DNA from: Anaerolineaceae bacterium
GTDB lineage: Bacteria > Chloroflexota > Anaerolineae > Aggregatilineales > Phototrophicaceae
NCBI GenBank assembly: GCA_020634165.1
Contig: JACKCF010000002.1
Span: forward strand, 186,001 to 250,000
Direction: 5' to 3'
DNA length: 64,000 nucleotides
The position numbers and the translations under genes were made by a program. The notes under the pieces are model-generated. The model worked only from the letters and a program-made list of their open reading frames with translations, did not search any database and had not been told where the DNA came from. Shown piece after piece: positions 25,292-33,758 of this stretch (the stretch's first letter is position 1; each line of letters opens with the position of its first letter).

Positions 25292-25681
25292 ATGATAACA
25301 CGAGGCAATTTCGCTCTGGTTCCTTTTGGCGAGCATATCGGCGACAATGCCACTGATCTTGATCTTCCGACCGTGCCATTTGTTGGCAATCAGAGTACGC
25401 TGAAGTCCTTCAATATCGAGGGCCATCCTGTCAACAGCAGTTATATTCTGGTGCAAACATACGACGTAGATGTGGAGAGCCATGAGATTTTTGTGAATGG
25501 CATGCCACTCACTGGCCTCAACTTTCCAGAACATAGCGGTTGGGAAACCTGGATGGTCGCTCTAAAAGAGGGTTTGCTTAAACAGGGCATGAACACCATC
25601 CAGATCATACGCGATACGCGGACTACTGACGATTTTATTGTTGGGAATGTCGTCATTCACTGGCAGGAGTATGTTCCCTAA
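25292..25681 (+). CDS. small beta-rich soluble protein of unknown function
   Basis: About 129 residues from ATG 25292, with AAGGAG upstream at a slightly long distance. No signal peptide or membrane segment. The pattern of short strands (SSYILVQTYDVDVESHEIFVNG, GMNTIQIIRDTRTTDDFIVGNVVIHWQ) suggests a jelly-roll or carbohydrate-binding-like beta-sandwich: VESHEIFVNG followed by LKQGMNTIQI resembles the galactose-binding fold of glycosidase accessory domains. Function unknown. A minus-strand frame overlaps it but lacks coding character. Confidence 0.6.
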   Translation: MITRGNFALVPFGEHIGDNATDLDLPTVPFVGNQSTLKSFNIEGHPVNSSYILVQTYDVDVESHEIFVNGMPLTGLNFPEHSGWETWMVALKEGLLKQGMNTIQIIRDTRTTDDFIVGNVVIHWQEYVP

Positions 25682-25748
25682 GGACAGCAACTTTCATAGA
25701 AAAACACCCTGACATACACTAAAATTAGCAAATCGTAATTCAGTTCAC

Positions 25749-25787
25749 TATACTTAATGTGTCTTACATTTCGTTTGACACATTAAG
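25749..25787 (+). promoter_or_regulatory. promoter with overlapping 11-bp inverted repeat
   Basis: A -10-like TATACT (25749-25754) overlaps the left arm of a perfect inverted repeat: CTTAATGTGTC (25753-25763) and GACACATTAAG (25777-25787), 13 bases apart. TTAGCA lies 18 bases upstream of the -10. The second arm ends eight bases before the ribosome-binding site of the GlsB-type gene. It could be a repressor operator or, as RNA, a hairpin next to the ribosome-binding site. Confidence 0.55.
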
Positions 25788-25805
25788 AGAGTGGAAGGGA
25801 CCACC

Positions 25806-26060
25806 GTGATTAATTTTATTATTTGGATTGTCGTAGGTGCAATTGCAGGATGGCTCGCTGGTGCTGTCATGGGCAGCAAACACGGCCTGATCACAAATAT
25901 TATCCTTGGCATTGTCGGTAGTTTTGTAGGTGGCTTTGTACTGACACTCGTACCGGGCACTCAGCCAGTTGAAGCTGGGTTCAGCATAGGTCACATTCTA
26001 ACGGCGGCACTGGGTGCTATCATCATCATTGCCATCGCGCGTTTCATTAAGCGCGCTTAA
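25806..26060 (+). CDS. GlsB/YeaQ/YmgE-family stress membrane protein
   Basis: 84 residues; the GTG at 25806 follows AAGGGA (25795-25800) and gives a start directly at the first membrane helix. Three helices with glycine motifs typical of the transglycosylase-associated family: INFIIWIVVGAIAGWLAGAVMGSKHGLI, ILGIVGSFVGGFVL, and a last helix ending FIKRA. These small inner-membrane proteins are induced by general or acid stress in many bacteria; their exact function is not settled. The inverted repeat in the leader suggests regulated expression. Confidence 0.9.
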   Translation: MINFIIWIVVGAIAGWLAGAVMGSKHGLITNIILGIVGSFVGGFVLTLVPGTQPVEAGFSIGHILTAALGAIIIIAIARFIKRA

Positions 26061-26131
26061 CGCACAGCATCCTTCAATCAAGAGGCTTTGTCCTCTCTAA
26101 TAACACAATATATCTGCTACATTCGATAACT

Positions 26132-26156
26132 GAGGGGCAAAATTGCCCCTCTTCTT
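26132..26156 (+). terminator. probable terminator of the GlsB-type gene
   Basis: GAGGGGCAA (26132-26140) pairs with TTGCCCCTC (26143-26151), followed by TTCTTC. Two loop bases in the DNA mean the top base pairs would open in RNA. It ends 40 bases before the convergent gene's stop. Confidence 0.65.
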
Positions 26157-26190
26157 CATGAACAATGCCACAGCAGCATGATCGAAATCT

Positions 26191-26997
26191 TTACAGTTTC
26201 TGGGCAACCACTTCATACAAAAGTACTCCTGTGGCCACAGCTAGATTCAAAGAATCGTTCTGCCCATGCATCGGGATAGCGACCAACCCATCACATAGGT
26301 CACGCTGTGCTTGGCTAAGGCCGTGTCCCTCAGTGCCCATCATCAGGATCAGCGACAGAGGATAGTCCATTTCTCGATAGCAATGTGTTGCGTCAGCACT
26401 TGCCCCGACGACAGTATAGGGACTCTCCTGTACCCATGCCGCAAACTTTTGATAATCTGTTTGCACAAGATTCTGTGTGAAGTACGCGCTCAGGCCAGCC
26501 CGTACCGCCATGGGATGATAAGGATCGGTTGCGCTGCCCAGCACAATCACTCCGTCAGCACCAACCGCATCGCAGGTTCGCAGAATAGTGCCCAGGTTGC
26601 CCGGATACTGCACATCGCAGAGCGCAACCCACAGACCTGCCTCCAGCGAAGTATCTTCTGTATGACGCGAAATACTCTCCAGAGAAACCCAATGCTGGCG
26701 TACAACCGCAGCGATCCCGTGCGGTTTCTCACGGGTCATAATGCTGCCGAACAGCGTCGCATCCAATTCAAGCACAGGGATGCTGTTAGCAACTCGGTTG
26801 AGGGCTTCCCAGCCCCGCGCACTCTTAAGCAGGTCATAGGAGACAACCAACATCTCAACCCGCTCAGGATGATTCAGGGCTTCGAGTACGCCGTGCAGTC
26901 CTTCGACAACGAATAGGCCTGTTTCCGTTCGATATTTACGCTGGTGCAGGCTCCGTATCAGCTTGATTTTTGAATTGTTTTTGCTTGTCACTCGCAT
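26191..26997 (-). CDS. TrmH/SpoU-family RNA 2'-O-ribose methyltransferase
   Basis: About 268 residues from ATG 26997; the frame extends to 27150 but the upstream part has no family similarity. N-terminal substrate-binding domain (KIKLIRSLHQRKYRTETGLFVVEGLHGV), then the SPOUT knot with all three motifs: NLGTILRTCDAVGADGVIVL (motif 1), LILMMGTEGHGLS (motif 2) and IPMHGQNDSLNLAVATGVLLYE (motif 3). It uses S-adenosylmethionine to methylate a ribose in rRNA or tRNA. The exact target position cannot be deduced. A candidate structured RNA ends 145 bases upstream of its start on the same strand. Confidence 0.93.
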   Translation of the reverse strand: MRVTSKNNSKIKLIRSLHQRKYRTETGLFVVEGLHGVLEALNHPERVEMLVVSYDLLKSARGWEALNRVANSIPVLELDATLFGSIMTREKPHGIAAVVRQHWVSLESISRHTEDTSLEAGLWVALCDVQYPGNLGTILRTCDAVGADGVIVLGSATDPYHPMAVRAGLSAYFTQNLVQTDYQKFAAWVQESPYTVVGASADATHCYREMDYPLSLILMMGTEGHGLSQAQRDLCDGLVAIPMHGQNDSLNLAVATGVLLYEVVAQKL

Positions 26998-27141
26998 GAT
27001 GTTCTCGCCATATCTGGTTCGCGACTTGAAAAGCGGAAGCGATAAAAGTCCAGACATGGCGCAGGCCAAGTGGGGTGAGTTGCAAGACGGTGATATGCCG
27101 TAACATCGCATGGTCCCTTTCTGCACAATTCGGTCATAAAC

Positions 27142-27307
27142 AAAAAACACCGCACAGGCAACCTGTACGGTGAAATTTGACTATTCAGCGTTCAATGGCT
27201 GCGCAACAGGTCAATCCATGGTGCCCTTCTCAGGAAATTATCCAATTCGATTGACCAACCTTATGGTTATGCGCTGAACATCGTAACCTCTAATAAGCCA
27301 CTATGAC
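27142..27307 (-). ncRNA. candidate structured RNA with 6S-like architecture
   Basis: About 166 bases on the minus strand from a very good promoter to a Rho-independent terminator. An outer 7-bp helix (27184-27190 with 27272-27278) and an inner 8-bp helix (27209-27216 with 27249-27256) are separated by single-stranded stretches of 18 and 15 bases, which form a large internal loop; one side contains a small AACC-ATAA-GGTT hairpin. The terminator pairs 27148-27158 with 27162-27172 (one mismatch) and is followed by TTTTTTGTTT. Length and the helix-bubble-helix plan resemble 6S RNA, but I cannot confirm this. Alternatively it is an attenuated leader of the methyltransferase gene. Confidence 0.6.
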
Positions 27308-27313
27308 CCTTCA

Positions 27314-27342
27314 ATTAGACCATATTCAGCATGTGATGTCAA
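27314..27342 (-). promoter_or_regulatory. strong predicted sigma-70 promoter on the minus strand
   Basis: Read on the minus strand: TTGACA (27342-27337, perfect), a 17-base spacer, and TCTAAT (27319-27314, 5 of 6). It is the best promoter seen in the window. The start would be near 27307, giving the structured RNA. It points away from the toxin-antitoxin genes. Confidence 0.75.
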
Positions 27343-27410
27343 TCAGTTGGCACGTAAATACAGGCTGCTTACTTATGGTGTATGATAAATATGCAAGTAG
27401 TTTGAGATGA

Positions 27411-27728
27411 ATGATGATCACACTAGCATTGCATATCCCACAAGATGCCATCATAACCTGGTGTGAACGCTGGCAGGTGGTCGAATTTGCGCTGTTTGGG
27501 TCCGTGCTACGGGAGGATTTCCACCAGAACAGTGATGTCGATATTCTCATCACCTTCGCTAATGATGCGCAGCCGACCTTGTTTACCCTGTCCGAGATGA
27601 GCGACGAACTCGAAGCCTTGCTAGGACGTCCTGTCGATTTGCTCACCCGCAAAGGCGTCGAACAAAGTGAAAATTACCTGCGTAAGAACGCTATTCTCGA
27701 CTCCGCTCAGGTGATCTATGCGACGTGA
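27411..27728 (+). CDS. mntA: MntA-type minimal nucleotidyltransferase antitoxin
   Basis: 105 residues. The core motif GSVLREDFHQNSDVDILI matches the GSX10DXD signature of minimal nucleotidyltransferases; VDLLTRKGVEQ near the C-terminus is also typical. In the type VII toxin-antitoxin systems, MntA inactivates HepT by transferring AMP to a tyrosine of the toxin. Its 3' end overlaps the hepT start by 11 bases, which means a coupled operon. Two ATGs (27411, 27414) are possible starts and the ribosome-binding site is weak. Confidence 0.92.
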   Translation: MMITLALHIPQDAIITWCERWQVVEFALFGSVLREDFHQNSDVDILITFANDAQPTLFTLSEMSDELEALLGRPVDLLTRKGVEQSENYLRKNAILDSAQVIYAT

Positions 27729-28074
27729 TGAAACTCTACTGTTGGATATGCTCATTGCTGCCCGCAAGATTGTCCGTTTTACTGACGGCTTAACACAGGC
27801 GTCGCTAGCAACCAACGAGATGGCAGCCAGTGCTATCATGCGTGAGTTCCAGGTGGTTGGCCAAGCCGCGCGCATGATTTCCGATGAGGGCAAAGCGTCT
27901 TATTCTCAAATCCCTTGGAAAGTCATCTCCGGTATGCGTAACCACCTGGTGCATGAATACTTCAACATCGACTTTGATATTCTTTGGCAGACAATTCAAG
28001 ATGATATTCCGACTCTGATTGGTCAACTGGAAACGCTGGTCACTCCAAATCAAGACGAAGGTCGACCACATTAA
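27718..28074 (+). CDS. hepT: HepT-type (HEPN) RNase toxin
   Basis: 118 residues, all helical, of the DUF86/HepT family. The catalytic HEPN motif RX4HXY is intact as RNHLVHEY, and the following FNIDFDILWQTIQDDIP is the family's usual next segment. HepT is an RNA-cleaving toxin; the adjacent MntA adenylylates the tyrosine of the motif and neutralises it. The pair sits convergently next to a solitary phage-capsid-like gene. Whether it acts in phage defence or maintenance is not shown by sequence. Confidence 0.93.
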   Translation: MRRDETLLLDMLIAARKIVRFTDGLTQASLATNEMAASAIMREFQVVGQAARMISDEGKASYSQIPWKVISGMRNHLVHEYFNIDFDILWQTIQDDIPTLIGQLETLVTPNQDEGRPH

Positions 28075-28311
28075 TTTCAAAGGCAAGCAGCACTCACAAC
28101 AATTATCTACTAAGCTCTCAATTGCTGAAGCTTGCGTTTCTTCTTTGCTTTCAAAAGCGACATCATTTCCTCTGGCAAGCGATAAGAAATGATGCTTTCC
28201 GGCATCGGATTCGTTGCCAAAAATCAGTGATTTCACTAAAGACAGAGCATGAGGGTGCTTCTAACATAGTCGCATCTCCCTATGCAGTCCTTGGGTCTAT
28301 GATGCGAATAA

Positions 28312-28337
28312 GGCAACCCCTCATAAGAGAGGTTGCC
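28312..28337 (-). terminator. probable terminator of the capsid-fusion gene
   Basis: GGCAACC (28312-28318) pairs with GGTTGCC (28331-28337), 12 bases past the stop at 28349 on the minus strand. The following TTATTCG is a poor T-run. The 237 bases between hepT and this hairpin hold no other feature I recognise. Confidence 0.5.
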
Positions 28338-28348
28338 CCACCTGATGA

Positions 28349-30145
28349 CTAGACTGCCAGATTGAACAATGTCGCAGCGACATCATTGTCGTAGCTGGCG
28401 AAGGCCAGGCGCACAGTCGCAGTCAGTTGGTAGCTGTCGTAGTACGGCAGGTAGTCCACGTTGACGGCGATGCGGCGGCGATAGCCCACGAACCAACCTG
28501 GCCGATAAACGCACACAGCCGTTCCACGATCATTGGTGCCGCCCCCGACCTTGCCATCGGCTTCCGTCAGCGGCATTTCCGCACTCACAAACACAGGAAT
28601 ACCATCGACATAACCAATCTGCCCGGTCTGGGCAGTCGCCAGCGGCCCCGCCTTGTCCATCGTCAGGAACTCGTCCATCGCCAGCAGGCGCGCATAGGTA
28701 TTGCCATCGACAATCCATGCCAGATCTGTTGGGCGCGCCGAGTAGCGCGTGGACATAGCGAAGCGCGCCGCCCGTAGTTGGGCCAACGTCGGCGCGGCGT
28801 TGCCCATATCCACCGGATGCTGAGCCAACGCCAGCTTACGTACCCCATCCAATGCCAGGTACGGCGAGCCTGATGTCGGCGCAGCAGCATCACTGTTGAT
28901 GTTACCCGTTGCACCCGTTTCGGTATCGCCGTTCAGCAGCACATGGTCAATGGCATCCGCCAGGGCGCGCATGGCCTGTTCACGATAGATATTCAGCACC
29001 GGAATGATGCTATCTTCCACCAGCTCACTGCTGAAGCCCACGCGCAGGGCCAGCTTCTTGGCAACCAGTGGCACTTTGCCCGTCCCGATCTTGCTATCCG
29101 GCACAGAATTACCACTGCCCAGCGACAGATGTGCCTCATCAGTCGTTTCGCTGACGTAAAACACCTGCGGGTCTGTTCCTTCGATGGGCAGTTCAAAGGG
29201 ATTGCTTGGCATTTCGATGGCGCGGAACAGCGGCAGTACCGTGTTATCGGTGCGCGCCTTTGCCCAGATTTGCTGACTCCACAGCTCCGGCACCCATTCA
29301 TCGCCGAAGCCAGTCTGAGTGCTGTAGGCCAGTTCATTGGCCTTAAAAGCCGGAGCGCTGCCGCTTTTGTGCAGTTTGTGGGCGAGGGCATTGGCATAAC
29401 GTTCACTGACGCCGCGGAAGCCCTTCGCCGCGCGCAGGATCATATACCCGTGCAACAAGTCGTCCGCGCTGAGGGCATCGAATTCACTGGAAACAGTGAT
29501 AGCCTGATTCGCATCATCATGATTGATCGGCATCTGTTTACGGGTTGTTGGTGAGTAGGGAACCATAGTCTGTCCTTTCAGGGAGTTGCTATTGGCGGGG
29601 GGCAGATCGTTTTCGATCTGTAGCGGAGCGGTGTCCAGGCCAAGCGCAGCATAAGCGCTCTTGATGGTATGGACATCCGTCTGGCGGGGTTCTGCCGGTG
29701 TCGGTGTCAGGCTGCCTTCGACGATGGGCCAGCGCACAATGCGCCCATCATCCGCAATCTGCACCAGATGCGGCAAACTGCCAGACGACCAGTTCAGCAG
29801 GCCGCGCTCCACCAAACGGTTGACGATCTGGACATAGCGCTGACGCATATCCAACTGCGCCTCTGCCCAGATGCCTGTCTCATCCGGTTGGAGAAAGTCA
29901 ATCTGGCCGATAACCGCCGCCTTAAGGTGGCCATCCAGCCCATGGTGATACAACACCGGACGCCGTTCGTACCAGCCTATGCCCAGGTCTGTATCGGGTG
30001 TAAAGTATTCGCCCTCTAAGTCGCGCGTGACGGCATCTCCCCAGACAACCAGGTAACCACCAATGCGCCCTTCTTTGGCATCGAGCATCTTGACCGCTGT
30101 CATGGACAGCGCGCCACGTTCAGGATCGGTATGCGATGATAGCAT
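28349..30145 (-). CDS. HK97-type prohead protease fused to major capsid protein
   Basis: About 598 residues from ATG 30145 (AAGGA five to seven bases upstream; ATG 30151 is possible). Residues about 15-180 resemble the S78 prohead protease: GGYLVVWGD start, histidine in VLYHHGLDGH, serine in LLNWSSGSLP, and the acidic residue in WPIVEGSLTPTPAEP. After a linker and helical delta-like segment (about 205-290), the rest is an HK97-fold capsid protein: TGFGDEWVPELWSQQIW, VSETTDEAHLSLG, KLALRVGFSSELVEDS, and a long axis-like C-terminus. Protease-capsid fusions occur in some tailed phages. Here no terminase, portal, tail or integrase gene is nearby, so it is either a phage remnant or a domesticated shell protein. 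The frame is intact. Confidence 0.85.
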   Translation of the reverse strand: MLSSHTDPERGALSMTAVKMLDAKEGRIGGYLVVWGDAVTRDLEGEYFTPDTDLGIGWYERRPVLYHHGLDGHLKAAVIGQIDFLQPDETGIWAEAQLDMRQRYVQIVNRLVERGLLNWSSGSLPHLVQIADDGRIVRWPIVEGSLTPTPAEPRQTDVHTIKSAYAALGLDTAPLQIENDLPPANSNSLKGQTMVPYSPTTRKQMPINHDDANQAITVSSEFDALSADDLLHGYMILRAAKGFRGVSERYANALAHKLHKSGSAPAFKANELAYSTQTGFGDEWVPELWSQQIWAKARTDNTVLPLFRAIEMPSNPFELPIEGTDPQVFYVSETTDEAHLSLGSGNSVPDSKIGTGKVPLVAKKLALRVGFSSELVEDSIIPVLNIYREQAMRALADAIDHVLLNGDTETGATGNINSDAAAPTSGSPYLALDGVRKLALAQHPVDMGNAAPTLAQLRAARFAMSTRYSARPTDLAWIVDGNTYARLLAMDEFLTMDKAGPLATAQTGQIGYVDGIPVFVSAEMPLTEADGKVGGGTNDRGTAVCVYRPGWFVGYRRRIAVNVDYLPYYDSYQLTATVRLAFASYDNDVAATLFNLAV

Positions 30146-30442
30146 CAGCATCCTTTCTGTTAGCAGGCAACATGCCTGCGGAATAGACAACATGATATGG
30201 AAAGTAATCGGCTGCCTCTGTCCGTCCACACGCGGCTGGCAAAAATGGTGCAGAGGTGAGCAGCCATATTCAGGCTATCGCATCGCCTGCAACCGCCCGT
30301 AAGCAGCACCACAGAACATCTGCGCAGCCTGTTATTAAGGTGCTGCACGTCGATGACATGCATCGCACCACAGCGTAGCACAAACGTTCTGTAAAAAGCG
30401 TTCCATATGGTACGTTTTTGGGAACTTCGTATTAAAGGGAAA

Positions 30443-31645
30443 TCAGGATTGAATAGGGGTGGATTTACCAACGTCATGATTGCGCGTAAGCAACCACAGA
30501 GTAGGAGAAAGTGCCAGTACCGATGCCATCAAGGCGACACGGAGAGAAAACAAGCGGCCAATCAGGCCAACAAAGGGTGATCCAACCACCTGCCCCAGCG
30601 CGTTTGACTGCCAGTACATGGATATTGCTGTTGCCCGAATGCGACTTTCTGCAAATTGGTTGATCCAGATAATAATCAAGGGGCGTGTCGTGTTGCGGAA
30701 CATCTGGCTAAACCAGAAAGCCATGATGGCCATGCCGAAGTTACCCGCCAGCACAAAAACAATATTGCCGACAATCGTCCCCAGGTACAGCAGCGCGATG
30801 GTTCTCGGTACCTGTTCTGAGGAGAGGGTTGTTGCTCGCCGACGTATCGCTTCCAGCACAACAGCCGATGCCAGCGAAATCGCAGCTTCCAGCAGACCAT
30901 ACCAGATCACCGCATCCATCTGGGGTTCGTAGCTGAGGAAGTGCGGCGTGAACAGCCGATCAAAACCGCCTGTGGTTCCTACTACAAATCCGACCAGAAC
31001 CACGTTCAGTAACAGGGGTTGTGTTCGGAGTGCCATACGGCTTTGTCGAACGGTGTTCATGAGCTTGGCACGCACACCGCTGGTTGTCTTTTCTGGGGAA
31101 AAGCCCTCTTCTCGCATCACAATTGCCAGGAACAAACCCAGCACAATGATCGCTATTCCTGCCACGATCAGCGGCACCTGAACGCCGAACTGACCAATCA
31201 CAATGGCACTGATGATGCCTATCTGGCCAAATATCAGGCTGATCTGGGTCCCGCGCATAAAAACAGGAGCAGCCTGCTCCGGGCCGATTTCATCAGCAAT
31301 CCAGGCATCGTTGGCCCCACTGAAGAAGGTAAAGCCAACACCATAGATGAACTGAGCCAATAACACGCGCCCATATATAGGTGCTGAACCTTCCAGGCAA
31401 TAGGCACTGCCGATCATCAATAAGCCAATAATCGTTGACCATTTGCGACTGTAGGAATCAGCCACAATGCCTGTTGGCACTTCAAACAGAAAAACGGTTC
31501 CTTCGTGGACCACGCTCAACAAGATCAGGAGCAGCGGATCAGTCGTGACCATTTCAGCATGATAGAGCAGCGTGACAGTCAGCCACATCCTGTAAAAGAG
31601 GGCGAAGGAAGCACGCAGCAGATAGTAGGTTGCGCGTGGTTTCAT
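30443..31645 (-). CDS. MFS transporter
   Basis: 400 residues with about twelve membrane helices. Typical motif A-like loop between helices 2 and 3 (FEVPTGIVADSYSRKWSTIIG), acidic EVPTG in helix 2, and a second half starting after the central charged loop (MREEGFSPEKTTSGVRAKLMNTVRQS). This EVPTG/GADxxGRK-like pattern is that of drug- or multidrug-exporting MFS proteins. Proton-driven efflux of a small molecule is the likely role; the substrate is unknown. The 297 bases between this gene and the capsid fusion hold no recognised feature. Confidence 0.88.
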   Translation of the reverse strand: MKPRATYYLLRASFALFYRMWLTVTLLYHAEMVTTDPLLLILLSVVHEGTVFLFEVPTGIVADSYSRKWSTIIGLLMIGSAYCLEGSAPIYGRVLLAQFIYGVGFTFFSGANDAWIADEIGPEQAAPVFMRGTQISLIFGQIGIISAIVIGQFGVQVPLIVAGIAIIVLGLFLAIVMREEGFSPEKTTSGVRAKLMNTVRQSRMALRTQPLLLNVVLVGFVVGTTGGFDRLFTPHFLSYEPQMDAVIWYGLLEAAISLASAVVLEAIRRRATTLSSEQVPRTIALLYLGTIVGNIVFVLAGNFGMAIMAFWFSQMFRNTTRPLIIIWINQFAESRIRATAISMYWQSNALGQVVGSPFVGLIGRLFSLRVALMASVLALSPTLWLLTRNHDVGKSTPIQS

Positions 31646-31887
31646 AGATAATGTCTCTTATTGGCCAAAGACAGAAAAAGCTGTTCCTCAATCCTATCCA
31701 ATTGTGACATCATTCACAATCAATTGCCAAAAACCTTTAGATTGGCGTGAGATTAGAGACTTAAACCGCGTCGTAATACGATATATCGTGATTACGATGT
31801 ATCATGCTCAAGCAGTAGGCCGACGCCGCTGTAGGAAAATTGCAATTGGGTGGTGCAGAACAGGAGCACCACAGAAAGATCAACTGG

Positions 31888-33120
31888 ATGTCAGATGACA
31901 TGCGCAACGTAATGGAAGCTGTGAAAGATCCACAGCGTTTGCGGGCATTAGCCAATGCTCAGCTACTCGATACACCGGATGAAGAAACGTTTGATCGTCT
32001 GACGAGACTGGCCAGCCGCATCCTGAAAGTGCCCGTTTCGCTTATCTCGCTTGTCGATATTGATCGCCAGTTTTTTAAGAGCCAGGTGGGCCTGTCTGAT
32101 CCCTGGCTATCCCTGCGCCAGACGCCGTTGTCGCATTCGTTCTGCAAGCACGTCGTCGCCAGTGGGGAAATGCTGGTAGTAGAAGACGCCCGGCAGCATC
32201 CGGTTGTCTGCGATAATCTCGCCATTCGTGATCTGGATGTGGCCAGTTACCTGGGCATGCCCCTGACCACGCCTGATGGGTTTCATCTGGGGTCATTATG
32301 TGTTGTCGATCATGAACCGCGCAACTGGACAGCGGATGATATTGAGGTATTACAGACGCTAGCCCAATCCGTCACCGCAGAAATTCAGTTGCGACATGAA
32401 GTCATGGCTAAAGAACAGGCCCTGGCGGATTTGCAGCATCGTAACGAAGAACTGGATGCTTTCGCCCACACTGTTTCGCACAATCTCAAGAACCCTATCA
32501 GCGCCATTATGGGCTGGGCTGGGCTGAATATGCGCTACATCGAGCAAGCATCAATCGCCGAGCTTATGGAAGGCATGCAGTATATTGAAGGTCAGGCGGA
32601 GCATGCCAACGACATCATTAATGCCCTCTTGCTGCTGGCGACAGTCAGCCGTGATGATGTCAAGCTGCATGAACTGAATATGTATAATGTACTCGATGAT
32701 GCCCTGGCCCGTTTGCAGCAGCAGATTGAGACCAGCCATGCCATCATCAAAATGCCGGAACATAACACCTTTATGCACTGCATGGGCTATCGTCCCTGGA
32801 TCGAAGAAATCTGGGTGAATTACATCACCAATGCAATCAAATATGGTGGCAAACCACCCATCATAGAATTTGGCGCAGAAGAAATGCCTGGGGGCTGCGC
32901 GCGCTACTGGATCAAAGACAATGGCGAGGGCCTAAAGCAGGAAGACCTCGAAAAGCTGTTCATTCCTTTCAGCCGACTGCCAAAAACGAGCCGTGTTGAA
33001 GGGCATGGGCTAGGGCTTTCAATCGTCCTGCGCATTGTCGAAAAACTTGGTGGCCAGGTCGACGTTACCAGTAAGGTAGGAGAGGGCACAACCTTTAGCT
33101 TTTCTCTGCCTGTCCGCTAG
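31888..33120 (+). CDS. cytoplasmic GAF-domain sensor histidine kinase
   Basis: About 410 residues from ATG 31888 (ATG 31900 also possible); the frame opens earlier at a TTG. An N-terminal GAF domain (EETFDRLTRLASRILKVPVSLISLVD ... YLGMPLTTPDGFHLGSLCVVD) is followed by a coiled linker, a dimerisation domain with the phospho-accepting histidine in FAHTVSHNLKNPISAIMG, and the ATP-binding domain: N box VNYITNAIKYGG, G1 DNGEG, F box LFIPF and G2 GHGLGLSIV. No membrane segment. It would sense an internal small molecule or light via GAF. No response regulator is adjacent; instead a STAS-like gene follows 43 bases downstream. Confidence 0.93.
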   Translation: MSDDMRNVMEAVKDPQRLRALANAQLLDTPDEETFDRLTRLASRILKVPVSLISLVDIDRQFFKSQVGLSDPWLSLRQTPLSHSFCKHVVASGEMLVVEDARQHPVVCDNLAIRDLDVASYLGMPLTTPDGFHLGSLCVVDHEPRNWTADDIEVLQTLAQSVTAEIQLRHEVMAKEQALADLQHRNEELDAFAHTVSHNLKNPISAIMGWAGLNMRYIEQASIAELMEGMQYIEGQAEHANDIINALLLLATVSRDDVKLHELNMYNVLDDALARLQQQIETSHAIIKMPEHNTFMHCMGYRPWIEEIWVNYITNAIKYGGKPPIIEFGAEEMPGGCARYWIKDNGEGLKQEDLEKLFIPFSRLPKTSRVEGHGLGLSIVLRIVEKLGGQVDVTSKVGEGTTFSFSLPVR

Positions 33121-33163
33121 CGATACAACAAAGTTACCAATCGGGTCTTAATCGAAAGGTTGG

Positions 33164-33544
33164 ATGCACATGCCTATTACAGTCACCTGGCACGATGAAC
33201 AAGAACGTATCCTTCTTGAGATTTTTGAGGGCGAATGGGGGCTTGATGACTATATGCAGATGGTCGATACAGCGGCAAGTTTGCTATCTCAAAAGGACCA
33301 TGAAGTTGACATCGTCGTCGATTTCAGCAATAGCAAAGTCGTTCCCAGGGAGATTGTTACGGGCGCACGCTATGCCGAAAAACGGGTTCCGCCCAACCAG
33401 GGAACGGTCATTTTTGTGAATGCGGGTGCCCTCATCAGCACTTATGTCGGCATATCAAAACGCTTGGGATTCAAAGCCTCCTCTCGACTGGAAAATGCCA
33501 GCAGCATGGACGAAGCAATCCAAAAATTGAATAAGCTGAAATAG
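33164..33544 (+). CDS. small SpoIIAA/STAS-like protein
   Basis: 126 residues; ATG 33164 follows AAAGG. The alternating strand-helix pattern (ITVTWHDEQERILLEIFEGEWGLDDYMQMVDTA split over two elements, then VDIVVDFSNSKVVP, GTVIFVNAGALISTYVG, and SSMDEAIQKL) resembles the SpoIIAA-like fold. It lies directly after a histidine kinase gene and is probably cotranscribed. Three proteins of similar length and outline lie at 57.4-58.8 kb, near another kinase gene. Role in signalling is inference. Confidence 0.6.
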   Translation: MHMPITVTWHDEQERILLEIFEGEWGLDDYMQMVDTAASLLSQKDHEVDIVVDFSNSKVVPREIVTGARYAEKRVPPNQGTVIFVNAGALISTYVGISKRLGFKASSRLENASSMDEAIQKLNKLK

Positions 33545-33758
33545 CCCGAACTGCCTCTGCTAAATAACGATGTAATCGTAAATCGTCGGCACTTCTCGAA
33601 ACAATGCTATAGAGCGCCCGATGGTTCACCTCGCACATCCATCAACGATCCATAGAACAATCCGAAAATCACCAACCTCCTCTATCGACTTCGCCGTAGG
33701 GCATGGTAGCATTGCCGCACCACTACACGAGAACAATCAACATAAGAGGAACATCACA

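Noticed and set aside
25253..25534. Minus-strand frame overlapping the small gene at 25292
   Set aside because: The plus-strand gene has a ribosome-binding site and a regular beta-strand pattern; the antisense frame has neither.
28122..28352. 76-codon plus-strand frame after hepT
   Set aside because: Overlaps the capsid-fusion terminator and 3' end, no ribosome-binding site, no coding character.
33545..33758. Possible purine riboswitch before xpt
   Set aside because: No three-way junction core or conserved loop sequences could be found.
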